DNA of 42,685 bases from Candidatus Gastranaerophilales bacterium (GCA_900552525.1 UNSK01000014.1:1-42685), one strand, 5' to 3'; positions 7,628 through 16,118 are shown, numbered from the stretch's first letter. The notes: generated by a model not told the origin, from the letters alone. A program made the numbers and translations.

Positions 7628-8278
7628 TTAAGCTTTGATTTGCATAATTAATGGCATTTTGCCAATTTCTCTTATCTGGCGTTCAAAATCAGAAATATCT
7701 ACGCTTATTGCATCAAAAGTATTGTAATGCATAGGTATAATCTCGCTTGCACCAAGCCATCCTGCAGCTTTTACCGCATGTTCAATGTCCATAGTGTATT
7801 TCCCGCCGATTGGAAGCATTGCAACATCAGGCTGATAAATCTCGCCTATCATTTTCATTTCGGAATTAAGACTTGTATCACCGGCATGGTAAATTGTTTT
7901 ACCCTCTATTTCAAAAATAAATCCGCAAGGGCAGCCGCCATAGATACCATCCGGAGTTGAACTTGAGTGAAACGCAGGAACGGCGGCTGCCCTTCCCCAG
8001 CTGTATTCACACCAGCTTCCGAGTCCTATGTCATTTGTTTTTGCACCTTTCTTGGCGCAGTAATTAGCAAGTTCGTACACCGCCGTAATCGGTGCACCGC
8101 TATTTTGTGAAATTTCAATTGCACTTCCTAGATGGTCGCCGTGTGCATGGGTTACGAAAATGTCGTAAATGTTTTCAGGTTTATAATCCGGTACACAAAC
8201 AAGAAACGGGTCTATTAAAATTTTTTTCCCGCCGGTTTCAATCTCAAACGCGCTATGACCCAGATATTTAATTTCCAT
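7628..8278 (-). CDS. UPF0173 metal-dependent hydrolase (beta-lactamase fold)
   Basis: 216 aa. The N-terminus MEIKYLGHSAFEIETGGKKI and the metal-binding HAHGDH at residues 44-49 are typical of the UPF0173 branch of the metallo-beta-lactamase superfamily; later ligands appear as HAGDTS and the final MHYNTFD. The family is a single-domain hydrolase of unsettled substrate. Its ribosome-binding site (GGAGGGT) lies in a repeat related to the one before leuD. Likely co-transcribed with the HxlR regulator upstream. Confidence 0.88.
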   Translation of the reverse strand: MEIKYLGHSAFEIETGGKKILIDPFLVCVPDYKPENIYDIFVTHAHGDHLGSAIEISQNSGAPITAVYELANYCAKKGAKTNDIGLGSWCEYSWGRAAAVPAFHSSSTPDGIYGGCPCGFIFEIEGKTIYHAGDTSLNSEMKMIGEIYQPDVAMLPIGGKYTMDIEHAVKAAGWLGASEIIPMHYNTFDAISVDISDFERQIREIGKMPLIMQIKA

Positions 8279-8365
8279 TTTATACCCTCCTGGCGGGCTT
8301 CATCCCGCTATACTACTAACCTATATTACTTACTTCCAGAAGCCCTTCTGAACAAATTACTAATC
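8279..8365 (-). repeat. Gene-boundary repeat, copy 2, with hairpin and RBS
   Basis: Aligns with 821-907 with only a few small gaps. Gene-direction order is the same: a conserved CAGAAGGGCTT block, AGTAAGTAATATAGGTTAGTAG, a hairpin GCGGG/CCCGC and then AGGAGGGTATAAA directly before the start codon. It spans the 3' end of the HxlR gene to the start of the UPF0173 gene, just as copy 1 spans dnaN to leuD. Confidence 0.7.
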
Positions 8366-8710
8366 CAATGAGCAGCCAGTCCTTTCCATCAACTTTCTCA
8401 ACCTTTTATACTCTTTACCCCATTTTTGCATAGAATCAATTACGGGTCTTAATGTGTATCCAATATCTGTAAGATAATATTCTACTTTGGGAGGAAGGCC
8501 TTCGTATTCTTCCCTGACAACTAATCCGTCTTCTTCAAGCTCTTTAAGACAATTGGTAAGAACTTTTGCTGTACAGCCGATTTTATTTTTTAACTCGACA
8601 AATCTCATCTCTTTTTTTAAGAGTTCTTGTATTATTAAGATTTTCCACTTTGCTCCGACAAGCTGCAATACCACACTTACCGGATTTACAGCTAAATTCT
8701 TATACTGCAT
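8360..8710 (-). CDS. HxlR-family winged-helix regulator lacking the usual cysteine
   Basis: 116 aa. The HxlR signature is clear: LVGAKWKILIIQELL, RFVELKNKIGCTAKVLTNCLKELEEDGLV, VEYYLTDIG, then a late W. These are dimeric DNA-binding proteins that often sense electrophiles or redox stress through an N-terminal cysteine just before P-V-x-x-x-L. Here that position is Asn (AVNPVSVVLQLV), so the standard redox switch is missing, although C46 and C53 (GCTAKVLTNC) are nearby in the helix-turn-helix. It lies between a UPF0173 hydrolase and an unknown protein on the same strand. Confidence 0.88.
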   Translation of the reverse strand: MQYKNLAVNPVSVVLQLVGAKWKILIIQELLKKEMRFVELKNKIGCTAKVLTNCLKELEEDGLVVREEYEGLPPKVEYYLTDIGYTLRPVIDSMQKWGKEYKRLRKLMERTGCSLD

Positions 8711-8715
8711 CTTAT

Positions 8716-9042
8716 TTATTTCTTCTTGTCTTTGTTATCATCTTCACTGCCCCAGAGTTCTTTTAACTTGTCCTTAACTCCGATGCGTGAAAACCATTTT
8801 ATCACAAGTCTCTCTTCATATCCAAGTCCGCCGCTTAATTTTGTACATCCATTTAAAGAATATACACCTTCTGAGATAGAAATTCGAACAATGAAATGAG
8901 GTTCCTGAAACCTTCCTCTATCCATCCAGATTTTTATATTATTGTACTTTGTAAAAGTTGTATTTCTGATGTTGTGAGCATCTGACTGTTCTTCTGTTAT
9001 GAAACTTTTTAAGCTGTCTTCTAAGTCTTTAAACGTTGCCAC
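8716..9042 (-). CDS. Unknown 108-aa protein (GTG start)
   Basis: Begins at GTG 9040-9042 with AAGGA 10 bp before it; product starts MATFKDLEDSLKSFITEEQS. A predicted alpha-beta mix in the middle (KIWMDRGRFQEPHFIVRISI) and a very charged C-terminal tail with several Lys and Asp. It ends 5 bp before the HxlR gene, so the two are likely one unit. I do not recognise the family. Confidence 0.6.
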   Translation of the reverse strand: MATFKDLEDSLKSFITEEQSDAHNIRNTTFTKYNNIKIWMDRGRFQEPHFIVRISISEGVYSLNGCTKLSGGLGYEERLVIKWFSRIGVKDKLKELWGSEDDNKDKKK

Positions 9043-9054
9043 TTTAGTCTATCC

Positions 9055-10422
9055 TTAATTATTCAAACTATGTATAGGGGCTGGAATACGTCCGCCTCTT
9101 TCAACAAAATTTTTGGATGAAAGCTTATTAACATCCATAATAGGAGCTTCACCCAGAAGCCCGCCGAATACGACTTTTTCTCCCACTTTTTTGTTAGGAG
9201 CCGGAATAAGCCTTACTGCGGTAGTCTTTTTATTTATCATACCAATAGCCATCTCATCTGCAATCATACCTGCAATGGTTGAAGCCGGTGTATCTCCCGG
9301 AATAGCAATCATATCAAGTCCTACTGAGCATACGCAGGTCATGGCTTCAAGCTTGTCAAAAGTTAAATACCCCTTGTCAGCCGCTTCAATCATTCCGGCA
9401 TCTTCTGATACAGGTATGAACGCGCCTGACAATCCGCCTACGTAAGAACTTGCCATAATTCCGCCTTTTTTAACTGCATCATTAAGCATTGCCAGTGCAG
9501 CTGTTGTTCCGTGTGCGCCGGCATGCTCAAGACCCATTGCCTGAAAAATCTGTGCAACACTGTCGCCTACAGCAGGTGTCGGGGCAAGTGAAAGGTCAAT
9601 TACGCCAAATGGTACATTGAGTTTTTCGGCAAGTTTTCTTCCAACAAGTTCACCTGTCGTTGTAATCTTGTATGCAGTTTGCTTAATTTTATTAGAAAGT
9701 ACACCTAAATCAGCATCTTTATGTAAATCCAAAATAGCGGCTCTAACTACTCCAGGGCCTGAAACACCAATATTGAGTGCACATTCTGGTTCTCCGTAGC
9801 CGCAGTATGCGCCTGCCATAAACGGGTTATCACTTACCGAGTTGCAGAATACTACGAGCTTTGCTGCGCCAAGTCCGTCTTTGTCAGCGGTGAGTTCTGC
9901 TGATTGCTTAATAATGTCAGCCATTTTTAATACCGCATCCATGTTTATACCGGCTTTTGAAGTTGCAACATTAACTGAAGAACAAAGTCTGCTTGTTGAT
10001 GCAAGAGCCTCAGGTATTGATTCAATAAGTCCTAAATCTCCTTGTGTGAAACCTTTTTCAACTAGTGCAGAAAATCCGCCGATAAAATCTATTCCAAGGC
10101 TATCAGCGCAGCCATCCAGAGTTTTTGCGATTTTAACATAATCCTTATGGCTGCACGATTCACCCAGAAGAGAAATTGGAGTCACTGCTATTCTTTTGTT
10201 AACAATAGGTATGGAATAATCATTTTCAATATCATTCGCATATTTAACAAGATTGCCTGCATATTTATCAAGTTTGTATTTAATTTTGTCGCAGACTTTG
10301 TTAACATCTTCGGAAAGACAGTTTCTCAAACTTATTGTAAGCGTCACAGTTCGTATGTCGAAGTTGTGAAGCTTAATCATGTTTATAGTTTCCAGAATTA
10401 AGTTTTCATCAAATATAGTCAT
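9055..10422 (-). CDS. UPF0210 (DUF711) protein
   Basis: 455 aa from the ATG at 10420-10422. UPF0210 proteins are about 450 aa and begin with a segment like [19 protein letters not shown], seen here at once after this start; the open frame continues 14 codons upstream (MFKFFIKYV...) but that part has no counterpart in the family. [27 protein letters not shown] and [13 protein letters not shown] are present. The family resembles a glycyl-radical-like fold without known function and often neighbours an ACT-domain protein, which is not seen here. Only a weak ribosome-binding site precedes either start. Confidence 0.87.
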   Translation of the reverse strand: MTIFDENLILETINMIKLHNFDIRTVTLTISLRNCLSEDVNKVCDKIKYKLDKYAGNLVKYANDIENDYSIPIVNKRIAVTPISLLGESCSHKDYVKIAKTLDGCADSLGIDFIGGFSALVEKGFTQGDLGLIESIPEALASTSRLCSSVNVATSKAGINMDAVLKMADIIKQSAELTADKDGLGAAKLVVFCNSVSDNPFMAGAYCGYGEPECALNIGVSGPGVVRAAILDLHKDADLGVLSNKIKQTAYKITTTGELVGRKLAEKLNVPFGVIDLSLAPTPAVGDSVAQIFQAMGLEHAGAHGTTAALAMLNDAVKKGGIMASSYVGGLSGAFIPVSEDAGMIEAADKGYLTFDKLEAMTCVCSVGLDMIAIPGDTPASTIAGMIADEMAIGMINKKTTAVRLIPAPNKKVGEKVVFGGLLGEAPIMDVNKLSSKNFVERGGRIPAPIHSLNN

Positions 10423-10513
10423 TACGCTACAGATTATAACATATTTTATAAAAAATTTGAACATTAAAAATCTTTTTTATATATAATAATATTTACCGGA
10501 GGTATGAATAAAA

Positions 10514-11527
10514 ATGCTAGTTGTAATGAATAGCCACGCTACGGAAAAAGATATAAAGCGTGTAGAGTTATTTATAGAATCAAAAGGGTTTGAAGCGCGT
10601 GTATCGCATGGAGAAGCACGAACTGTTGTACATGCTATTGGTGTAAAAGAAGTTGACCAGAGAGATTTTGAACTTTTACACGGTGTAGATGAGGTTATTA
10701 AATTATCAACTAATTACAAACTTGCAGCGCGGGCCTGTCAGGGTAAGGATACTGTTGTTGAAGTTAACGGGGTTAAGTTCGGGGACAAATACACCGGTTT
10801 GATTGCAGGGCCTTGCACTATTGAATCTTACGACCAGATGGATGAAACTGCACAGGAGCTTTCTGAATCCAATGTTAAGATTATCAGAGGCGGTGCATTT
10901 AAACCTAGAACAAGCCCTTACGCTTTTCAAGGACTTGGTGAAGAAGGATTAAAGATTATAAGAAGCGTTGCTGATAACCATGGCATGGCTGTAACTTCTG
11001 AGATTATGGAAGTATCACAGCTCGAGATGTTTGAAAAATACGTTGATATTCTTCAGGTTGGTGCAAGAAATATGCAGAATTTCAATCTGCTTAAAGAACT
11101 CGGGCATGCGCATAAACCGATAATTCTAAAACGCGGGCTTTCTTCAACATATGAAGAATGGCTTATGTCTGCAGAATATATTATGGCCGGAGGAAACAAT
11201 CAGGTAATCCTTTGTGAAAGGGGGATTAGAACTTTCGAAAAATATACAAGAAATACTCTTGATTTAACTGCGATACCGGTTATTAAGAGATTAAGCCATC
11301 TTCCTATAATCGTAGACCCGTCGCATGCTACCGGGTTAAGAGATAAAGTTGAACCTATGTCACGTGCTGCTGTTGCAGCAGGATGTGACGGCTTAATTAT
11401 TGAGGTCCACTATGACCCGGATAGAGCCGTTTGTGATGGTGCACAATCATTATATCCCTGGCAGTATGATCTTCTTTATAAACAGATTAAACAGATTGCG
11501 CCGATTGTCGGTAAAGAGATTATTTAA
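10514..11527 (+). CDS. aroF: 3-deoxy-7-phosphoheptulonate (DAHP) synthase, type I-beta with N-terminal ferredoxin-like domain
   Basis: 337 aa. Residues 1-75 form the FL regulatory domain found in Thermotoga- and cyanobacteria-type enzymes (MLVVMNSHATEKDIKRVELF). The catalytic barrel follows with AGPCTIES, RGGAFKPRTSPYAFQG (phosphoenolpyruvate/E4P binding), LQVGARNMQNF, LKRG and VDPSHATG (metal and substrate residues). It catalyses the first step of aromatic amino acid synthesis and the FL domain usually gives feedback control. GGAGG lies about 11 bp before the ATG, and TATAAT is in the AT-rich leader. The stop overlaps an XRE gene by 8 bp. Confidence 0.94.
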   Translation: MLVVMNSHATEKDIKRVELFIESKGFEARVSHGEARTVVHAIGVKEVDQRDFELLHGVDEVIKLSTNYKLAARACQGKDTVVEVNGVKFGDKYTGLIAGPCTIESYDQMDETAQELSESNVKIIRGGAFKPRTSPYAFQGLGEEGLKIIRSVADNHGMAVTSEIMEVSQLEMFEKYVDILQVGARNMQNFNLLKELGHAHKPIILKRGLSSTYEEWLMSAEYIMAGGNNQVILCERGIRTFEKYTRNTLDLTAIPVIKRLSHLPIIVDPSHATGLRDKVEPMSRAAVAAGCDGLIIEVHYDPDRAVCDGAQSLYPWQYDLLYKQIKQIAPIVGKEII

Positions 11528-11834
11528 CGCTCAGATAGAATTTATACATCAGACGCGTTAAATCGTCATTTGCGCGGATAGCACCGATTAGTTCTGTACG
11601 CAGTTCATCAATCGGTTTTAATTGTTCGAACATATAAAGCTCATAGATTTCTACATTCAACGCTTTTGCAATTTTACTTAAAGTGTCCGGTGTAGGATAG
11701 AACTTCCCTGTTTCAATATAACTTATATTAGATGTGCCGATTTCAATCTTCTCTGCCAGCTGCTCCTGAGTAAGTTTATTAGATTTCCTAAGTTCTTGTA
11801 TCCGTCTGCCCAGTCTTTTCTTAATATTGTTCAT
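11520..11834 (-). CDS. XRE-family helix-turn-helix regulator
   Basis: 104 aa. Residues about 10-65 are a lambda-repressor-like HTH (RIQELRKSNKLTQEQLAEKI, then TSNISYIETGKFYPTPDTLS and IAKALNVEIYELY). A short helical tail follows, possibly for dimerisation. It faces aroF tail to tail with an 8-bp overlap and is divergent from the GT2 gene, whose promoter region (about 110 bp) it shares and may control. Target unknown. Confidence 0.88.
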   Translation of the reverse strand: MNNIKKRLGRRIQELRKSNKLTQEQLAEKIEIGTSNISYIETGKFYPTPDTLSKIAKALNVEIYELYMFEQLKPIDELRTELIGAIRANDDLTRLMYKFYLSVK

Positions 11835-11946
11835 TACAACATTATCTTTATATTTTAAAAGAAAATAAATAGTATAAAATGTGATAATATGGTTTGATTT
11901 ATGTTATGATATTGTATAGGATATATGATATTTAGAGAATACTTTT

Positions 11947-12786
11947 ATGAAAAATGAGATCGTTGCTAAAGTTTCAATAATTATTCCCTGCTATAATCAG
12001 GCAGAATATGTAGGAGAGTCTATTGAATCTGCATTGAAGCAGACTTACGAAAATCTAGAAATAGTTTGTATAAACGATGGTTCAACTGATAACAGCAGTG
12101 AAGTTATTAAATCGTATGCAGAAAAATATAAAAATATAGTATTTCTTGATGAAAAAACTAACCGCGGTGTTTGCTGTGCGAGAAATATGGCAATAGCAGC
12201 ATCAAGCGGAGAATATATTTTACCTCTTGATGCTGATGATAAGATTGAACCTCAATATGTCGAAAAAGCTGCAAGGGTTTTGCACAACAATCCAAAGGTT
12301 GGTATTGTTTACTGTAAGGCTGACTTTTTTGGCAGAAAGCATGGATTATGGAAACTGGAAGAGTTTGATAAACGAAAGATTATTTTTGAAAATCAAATAT
12401 TTAATTCCTCACTTTTTCGGAAAAAAGATTTTAATGAAATCGGCGGTTACAAAGATTATATGAAATATGGCTGTGAAGATTGGGATTTGTGGCTTTCTTT
12501 TGTTGAAAAAGGGTTTGAAGTTCACAGAATTAATGAAGTTCTATTTCATTACAGAAAGTCAAAAACTAATACCCGTTCGGATGAAGCTTTTCCACATACA
12601 GATGTTATAATTTCAGGACTTTTCAACAACCATATCAACGTGTTTTTGGAAAATGATGAATTTTATACGCGTGTATTTACTGATTTTTCTACAAAATACA
12701 AAAAATATAAGAAATTATTCAATAATCTTTTGATAGCTGTAATAGTAGAAGCTCTTGTTATTTTAGCAATGATTATTATTGATTGA
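11947..12786 (+). CDS. Family 2 glycosyltransferase with a C-terminal membrane anchor
   Basis: 279 aa. GT-A signature: VSIIIPCYNQAEYVGESIES at the N-terminus, CINDGSTDNSSEV, and the DxD-type LPLDADDKIEPQYVEKAA that binds the nucleotide-sugar metal. GCEDWDLWLSFVEKGF is the acceptor-side motif. A hydrophobic stretch at the last 18 residues (LLIAVIVEALVILAMII) suggests a single C-terminal anchor. Likely a cell-surface glycan transferase of unknown specificity. The 3' end overlaps the DJ-1-like gene by 11 bp. Confidence 0.88.
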   Translation: MKNEIVAKVSIIIPCYNQAEYVGESIESALKQTYENLEIVCINDGSTDNSSEVIKSYAEKYKNIVFLDEKTNRGVCCARNMAIAASSGEYILPLDADDKIEPQYVEKAARVLHNNPKVGIVYCKADFFGRKHGLWKLEEFDKRKIIFENQIFNSSLFRKKDFNEIGGYKDYMKYGCEDWDLWLSFVEKGFEVHRINEVLFHYRKSKTNTRSDEAFPHTDVIISGLFNNHINVFLENDEFYTRVFTDFSTKYKKYKKLFNNLLIAVIVEALVILAMIIID

Positions 12787-13438
12787 AAAATTCAATAATT
12801 TTTTCGGCAATCAAAAGAGCAGAATTCTGGTTCTGTCCGGTTATTAAATTTCCGTCAACTTCTACATGTTCTGCCCATGGTTTTTCTGCTACAAATTCTG
12901 CGCCCAGATTAATAAGACAGGTTTCAAGAAGAAAAGGAACAAGCTCTTGAAGTTTAACAATACCTTCTTCTTCGTTAGTAAAGCAGGTAACACGCTTGCC
13001 TTTGACGATATCTGTGTTAACAAAAGCAGCAGGACCGTGGCATACTGCGCTTACAAGTTTGCCGCTCCGGAAAAAGTATTCAACAATTTCTGCAACTTCT
13101 TTGTTCTCTGCAAGGTCAAACATAGGGCCGTGGCCGCCCGGAAAATACACGCCGTCAAAATTTTTATAATCAACTTCTGAGAGTTTTTTAGTTTCTCTTA
13201 ACACTTTTATGCAATCATCCCATTCTTCTGGATTTGAACAGGACATTGATTTTTCATCCACAGGTGAAAGGCTGCCGTTCGGACTTGCAACAGTTACATT
13301 AATGTCTGATTTCTGGAAAACAAGGTATGGTACTGCAAATTCTTCAAGATAAACTCCTGTATTTTGGATACAGTTACACTGCGGCGCTCCGCATTCGCAG
13401 CCTGCATAATTAGTTGTAATTATTAGTAAATTCTTCAT
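12776..13438 (-). CDS. DJ-1/PfpI family protein (Hsp31-like), Cys-rich N-terminus
   Basis: 220 aa. The nucleophile elbow AVCHGPAAF places Cys133 at the expected site, with a Glu pair at 32-33 that usually tunes its pKa, and VYFPGGHGPMFDL before it. Members include glyoxalase III-type deglycases and stress chaperones (Hsp31). Unusual is a short cysteine-rich stretch at residues 14-23 (CECGAPQCNC). It sits 10 bp after a thioredoxin gene on the same strand, so the two probably form a redox or stress unit. Catalysis is an inference. Confidence 0.82.
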   Translation of the reverse strand: MKNLLIITTNYAGCECGAPQCNCIQNTGVYLEEFAVPYLVFQKSDINVTVASPNGSLSPVDEKSMSCSNPEEWDDCIKVLRETKKLSEVDYKNFDGVYFPGGHGPMFDLAENKEVAEIVEYFFRSGKLVSAVCHGPAAFVNTDIVKGKRVTCFTNEEEGIVKLQELVPFLLETCLINLGAEFVAEKPWAEHVEVDGNLITGQNQNSALLIAEKIIEFFNQ

Positions 13439-13448
13439 AGGTAATTCC

Positions 13449-13745
13449 TTATATATATTTCATTAAAATGTTCATCAAATCTTCTTTTTTTCTCAAACCG
13501 CTGAAACGTTCAACCTCTTTTCCGTTATTAAATACCAGAAATGTAGGAAAAGAATGTACGCCATGACGTATTGCAAGCTCTGCATTATCGTCTGTATTAA
13601 CTTGTCCTATCCAGACTTTATCCATTTGTTTAAGTTCATCTTCCTGTTTTTTGCAGTAACCGCACCAGGGAGCAAAAAATTCGACAAACTTCAATCCGGT
13701 CTTTATCTCATCATTAAAGTTTTCATTTGTTAATTCTTTTAGCAT
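13449..13745 (-). CDS. Thioredoxin-family protein with CGYC active site
   Basis: 98 aa, a minimal thioredoxin fold. The active site is W27-CGYC-K (C28, C31) where classical thioredoxin has CGPC; SFPTFLVF supplies the cis-proline. Residue Y instead of P should raise the redox potential relative to classical thioredoxin, by analogy to engineered variants. The ribosome-binding site GGAGGA (13753-13758) is inside a 12-bp hairpin (see regulatory feature). Likely co-expressed with the DJ-1 gene that follows. Confidence 0.88.
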   Translation of the reverse strand: MLKELTNENFNDEIKTGLKFVEFFAPWCGYCKKQEDELKQMDKVWIGQVNTDDNAELAIRHGVHSFPTFLVFNNGKEVERFSGLRKKEDLMNILMKYI

Positions 13746-13749
13746 AAAA

Positions 13750-13779
13750 AATTCCTCCTAAATAAGCTTAGGAGGAATT
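13750..13779 (-). promoter_or_regulatory. Hairpin covering the thioredoxin RBS; also terminator-shaped
   Basis: A perfect 12-bp inverted repeat (13750-13761 with 13768-13779, 6-nt loop). Read on the minus strand the second arm contains GGAGGA, the thioredoxin ribosome-binding site, and is followed by TTTTT directly before the ATG (13743-13745). It therefore has the shape of a Rho-independent terminator for the upstream gene and also hides the thioredoxin RBS. It may work as an attenuator, a thermosensor or simply as a terminator. Confidence 0.6.
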
Positions 13780-13800
13780 GATTTAAATTTCATTACCGAA

Positions 13801-14682
13801 CTAGACAGTTCTTTTTATGAGTTTTTCTATATGATGCATAATTTCATTATTATAACCGCTTGAAAGGTTTCTTGGATTTACAATCTTCAGAACTTCTTCC
13901 ATACTCATCAGTTTATGCGGAAGGCATAGGAATTTTCCTGCAGCAGCACGGATATCTGCAAGCGCCTGTTTTAATGCCTCATTAGGATTAGGAATATCAC
14001 GTCTGCTTATGTCGATTAGCTTTCCGGATTTTCTGAGTTCTTCAAGCTGTTTAATTTCTTTCTGGCCGTTTTCTTTTGTTTGTCTAACAGCGTCAATTGA
14101 ACCCATAAGTTTGATGTAGTTTTGCGAATTTTGATACATTATGTCTGCATTATTTTTTAATTCTCTTGCTGCATTGTCCATATTGTTCTTTATATTCTTT
14201 TTAGTCCAAAAAGTGTTGTCAAGCTCATATGATGCTATGTTGTAATTGTCAGAAGAACTACGTATTGCAAGGGTTTGCCTATCAAAGTTAGCTTCCAATT
14301 CTTTTCTTAATTCTTGTTTTTGTTCTAAAAATTTTCCAAGTTTTTTGTCAAGAACTTTCAAAGAATCTTCCCTGTTCATAGCAGGCATTTCGTCAATTGT
14401 TCTACGCATTCTGCCATCGTAAGTTTTATAGTAAGATGTTGTGCCTAGAATATCCCCAGAAGTTTCTGCATAATACCCCTTATTTTTTGTATAGATTTCT
14501 TCATTATCAGGAAGCATATTTGCATAAATATCTATACGTTCTTTATTTGCCATTTTTCCGGTATTATTGCTTTCCCAGCTGTACGGCTGGTATTCCATAC
14601 GCCAATTGCCGTTATTTTGTGCTGATTTGTCTGTAAAAAGACCTTTGAAATTTGTATTTGTATTAATTGCTTGTATCTTCAT
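13801..14682 (-). CDS. Hypothetical coiled-coil protein with N-terminal NxxFxG leader
   Basis: 293 aa. The leader MKIQAINTNTNFKGLFTDKS belongs to the M-K/R-I...NxxFxG group seen in several other proteins here. The rest is mostly helix, with coiled-coil-like segments around residues 95-220 (KVLDKKLGKFLEQKQELRKE, then a QEIKQLEELRKSG region). No enzyme motif, signal peptide or membrane segment. Follows a sister gene after 5 bp, clearly one operon. Function unknown; size and helix content suggest a structural or scaffold role, which is a guess. Confidence 0.75.
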   Translation of the reverse strand: MKIQAINTNTNFKGLFTDKSAQNNGNWRMEYQPYSWESNNTGKMANKERIDIYANMLPDNEEIYTKNKGYYAETSGDILGTTSYYKTYDGRMRRTIDEMPAMNREDSLKVLDKKLGKFLEQKQELRKELEANFDRQTLAIRSSSDNYNIASYELDNTFWTKKNIKNNMDNAARELKNNADIMYQNSQNYIKLMGSIDAVRQTKENGQKEIKQLEELRKSGKLIDISRRDIPNPNEALKQALADIRAAAGKFLCLPHKLMSMEEVLKIVNPRNLSSGYNNEIMHHIEKLIKRTV

Positions 14683-14687
14683 AATTA

Positions 14688-15737
14688 CTAACCTCTCTTA
14701 ATTACCTTAATTCCTTGTTTTGCATAGAAGTTTTTCAACTCATCAAAAAGCGGAATAAGTTTAGCCTTGCAATCTTCTATAAAAGATTTCTTTTCTGCAA
14801 CTTTTCTATCAATACTGGAAACATCTGTTTTTAAAGCTGCAATATATTCTTTCATATTTTTAATAGTTTTTGCACATCCTGCCTGAATTGATTTAAATTC
14901 GGCAATTGTATCCTGAAGTTTCTTATGTTCTTCTTTTAATGCTTTTTTAGATTCAGACATTCTGTAAGCTTGGTCTTTTTCACTAGTGATGTTTTTGTAT
15001 GTTTCCGGGGTGTTCTGGTATTTTCCGTATTCTAAAGTTTTGTCTTGTTTGTTGTGCATTCTTACAGCAGCGGCTCCATACATACTTTGTTCATTTATAG
15101 CACCATCGCTGGCAAGCTGGCCTAATTCTTTATAAGGTTTTTCGAGTTTTTCTAAATCAGTAATGTGTTTATCAATATTTACTTTTAAATCCTGCTGAGC
15201 TCTTAGTTCTTGTTCTGTATTACTAATACCTGAAAGAATTTTTTCTTTTTTAGTACTTAAGTTTTTTACTTCATCTTCAGCAGTTTCCTTTTTGTATCTT
15301 AAATCGCCTGCATTATCGTACATGCGTGTACATTCTGCTGCCTGCCACTGCTGGTATTTTGCATCTGCCTTATCTGCAAAACCTCCCATTTCTCTTCTGT
15401 AGTAATATTGTCTAACTTCTTCAAAATCATCACGGTAATTTTTTCTTTGTGTTCCGAAATAATTTTTGCTTACTTCATCGATTTCAGGATAAGCCGGTTC
15501 GTTATCATATACGATATAATCAGCTCTTTCCTTTATAGCGTCGGAAATAGGCTCCATCGGGTCTGCGAAATAAGCCTGTGAAGTTTTATTCACATGATAA
15601 GCTCCCAGAGTTTGTTCAACACTTGAATTTTTTTGCCACAACTTATTGTTCTTTAATGTGCTTTCATTGTAGTTGTAAGCAAACTGGCCTTTAAAATTTG
15701 GTTTAGATAAAGTACTGCTAATTGGTGATATTTTCAT
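14688..15737 (-). CDS. Hypothetical coiled-coil protein with N-terminal NFKG leader
   Basis: 349 aa from the ATG at 15735-15737. That start is chosen because AAGGAGG lies 5 bp before it and the product then begins MKISPISSTLSKPNFKGQFA; the frame is open 25 codons further upstream but has no such site. Long helical, charged segments from about residue 140 to 340 (KYQQWQAAECTRMYD, then a long K/E-rich coil) suggest a coiled coil. It heads the two-gene unit with the 13,801 gene. No recognised domain. Confidence 0.75.
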   Translation of the reverse strand: MKISPISSTLSKPNFKGQFAYNYNESTLKNNKLWQKNSSVEQTLGAYHVNKTSQAYFADPMEPISDAIKERADYIVYDNEPAYPEIDEVSKNYFGTQRKNYRDDFEEVRQYYYRREMGGFADKADAKYQQWQAAECTRMYDNAGDLRYKKETAEDEVKNLSTKKEKILSGISNTEQELRAQQDLKVNIDKHITDLEKLEKPYKELGQLASDGAINEQSMYGAAAVRMHNKQDKTLEYGKYQNTPETYKNITSEKDQAYRMSESKKALKEEHKKLQDTIAEFKSIQAGCAKTIKNMKEYIAALKTDVSSIDRKVAEKKSFIEDCKAKLIPLFDELKNFYAKQGIKVIKRG

Positions 15738-15853
15738 TTTAACCTCCTTAATATCGATGCAAAATTTCCTCGTGATGTAAAAAATATATTGGGTATATGT
15801 TAGAACAAACATATATTTTTTGCATGTTAATTTTCATAAAAATTTACAAAAGA

Positions 15854-15879
15854 AAAAAGAAGGCCAGAGCCTTCTTTTT
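15854..15879 (-). terminator. Terminator after tRNA-Leu
   Basis: GAAGGC/GCCTTC stem with a 4-nt loop, extended by an A-run on one side and a T-run on the other, so it is symmetrical and could end transcripts from both strands. It starts 3 bp beyond the tRNA 3' end. Confidence 0.75.
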
Positions 15880-15882
15880 AAA

Positions 15883-15967
15883 TGGTGTCGATAGGGGGAG
15901 TCGAACCCCCAAGGATTTCTCCACATGAACCTGAATCATGCGCGTCTACCAATTTCGCCATATCGAC
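15883..15967 (-). tRNA. tRNA-Leu (anticodon CAG), CCA encoded
   Basis: On the minus strand the acceptor 5' arm GTCGATA pairs with TATCGAC, followed by A and an encoded CCA (15883-15885). The anticodon stem CATGA/TCATG holds loop TTCAGGT, so the anticodon is CAG. A variable arm (TGGAGAAATCC) and a T-arm GGGGGTTCGACTCCCC complete the class II shape expected for Leu. Confidence 0.93.
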
Positions 15968-15976
15968 ATATTATTA
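15957..15976 (-). repeat. 20-bp direct repeat covering the tRNA-Leu 5' end, copy 1
   Basis: GCCATATCGACATATTATTA occurs here, spanning the first bases of tRNA-Leu and its upstream flank, and again without change at 16131-16150. The two copies bracket a 154-bp structured insert. Confidence 0.8.
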
Positions 15977-16013
15977 AATTTTCAATTGTCGGGTTGGAAG
16001 TTAGTTTCACTTA

Positions 16014-16118
16014 GGCGAAACGGAGCTCTCGCTCCCCTCCATTGGCTTTTTGCAAATCCCTTATATGGATTTATATTCTACGCAAAACGTGACATTTAGT
16101 CACCTTTTGCTGTTCGCC
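16014..16118. ncRNA. Structured insert with competing stems, candidate small RNA or mobile element
   Basis: Between the two tRNA-end repeats. GGCGAA (16014-16019) pairs with TTCGCC (16113-16118), enclosing the whole. Inside are GGAGC/GCTCC (16022-16035), AAATCC/GGATTT (16054-16072), and a hairpin GTGAC/GTCAC (16089-16103). GCAAAA at 16082-16087 can pair either with TTTTGC at 16048-16053 or with TTTTGC at 16105-16110, so two folds exclude each other. Strand and function unknown. Confidence 0.4.

Noticed and set aside
10423..10464. Start of UPF0210 at 10464
   Set aside because: The added 14 residues are hydrophobic and not part of the family; the family start pattern begins at the ATG at 10422. 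Neither start has a strong RBS.
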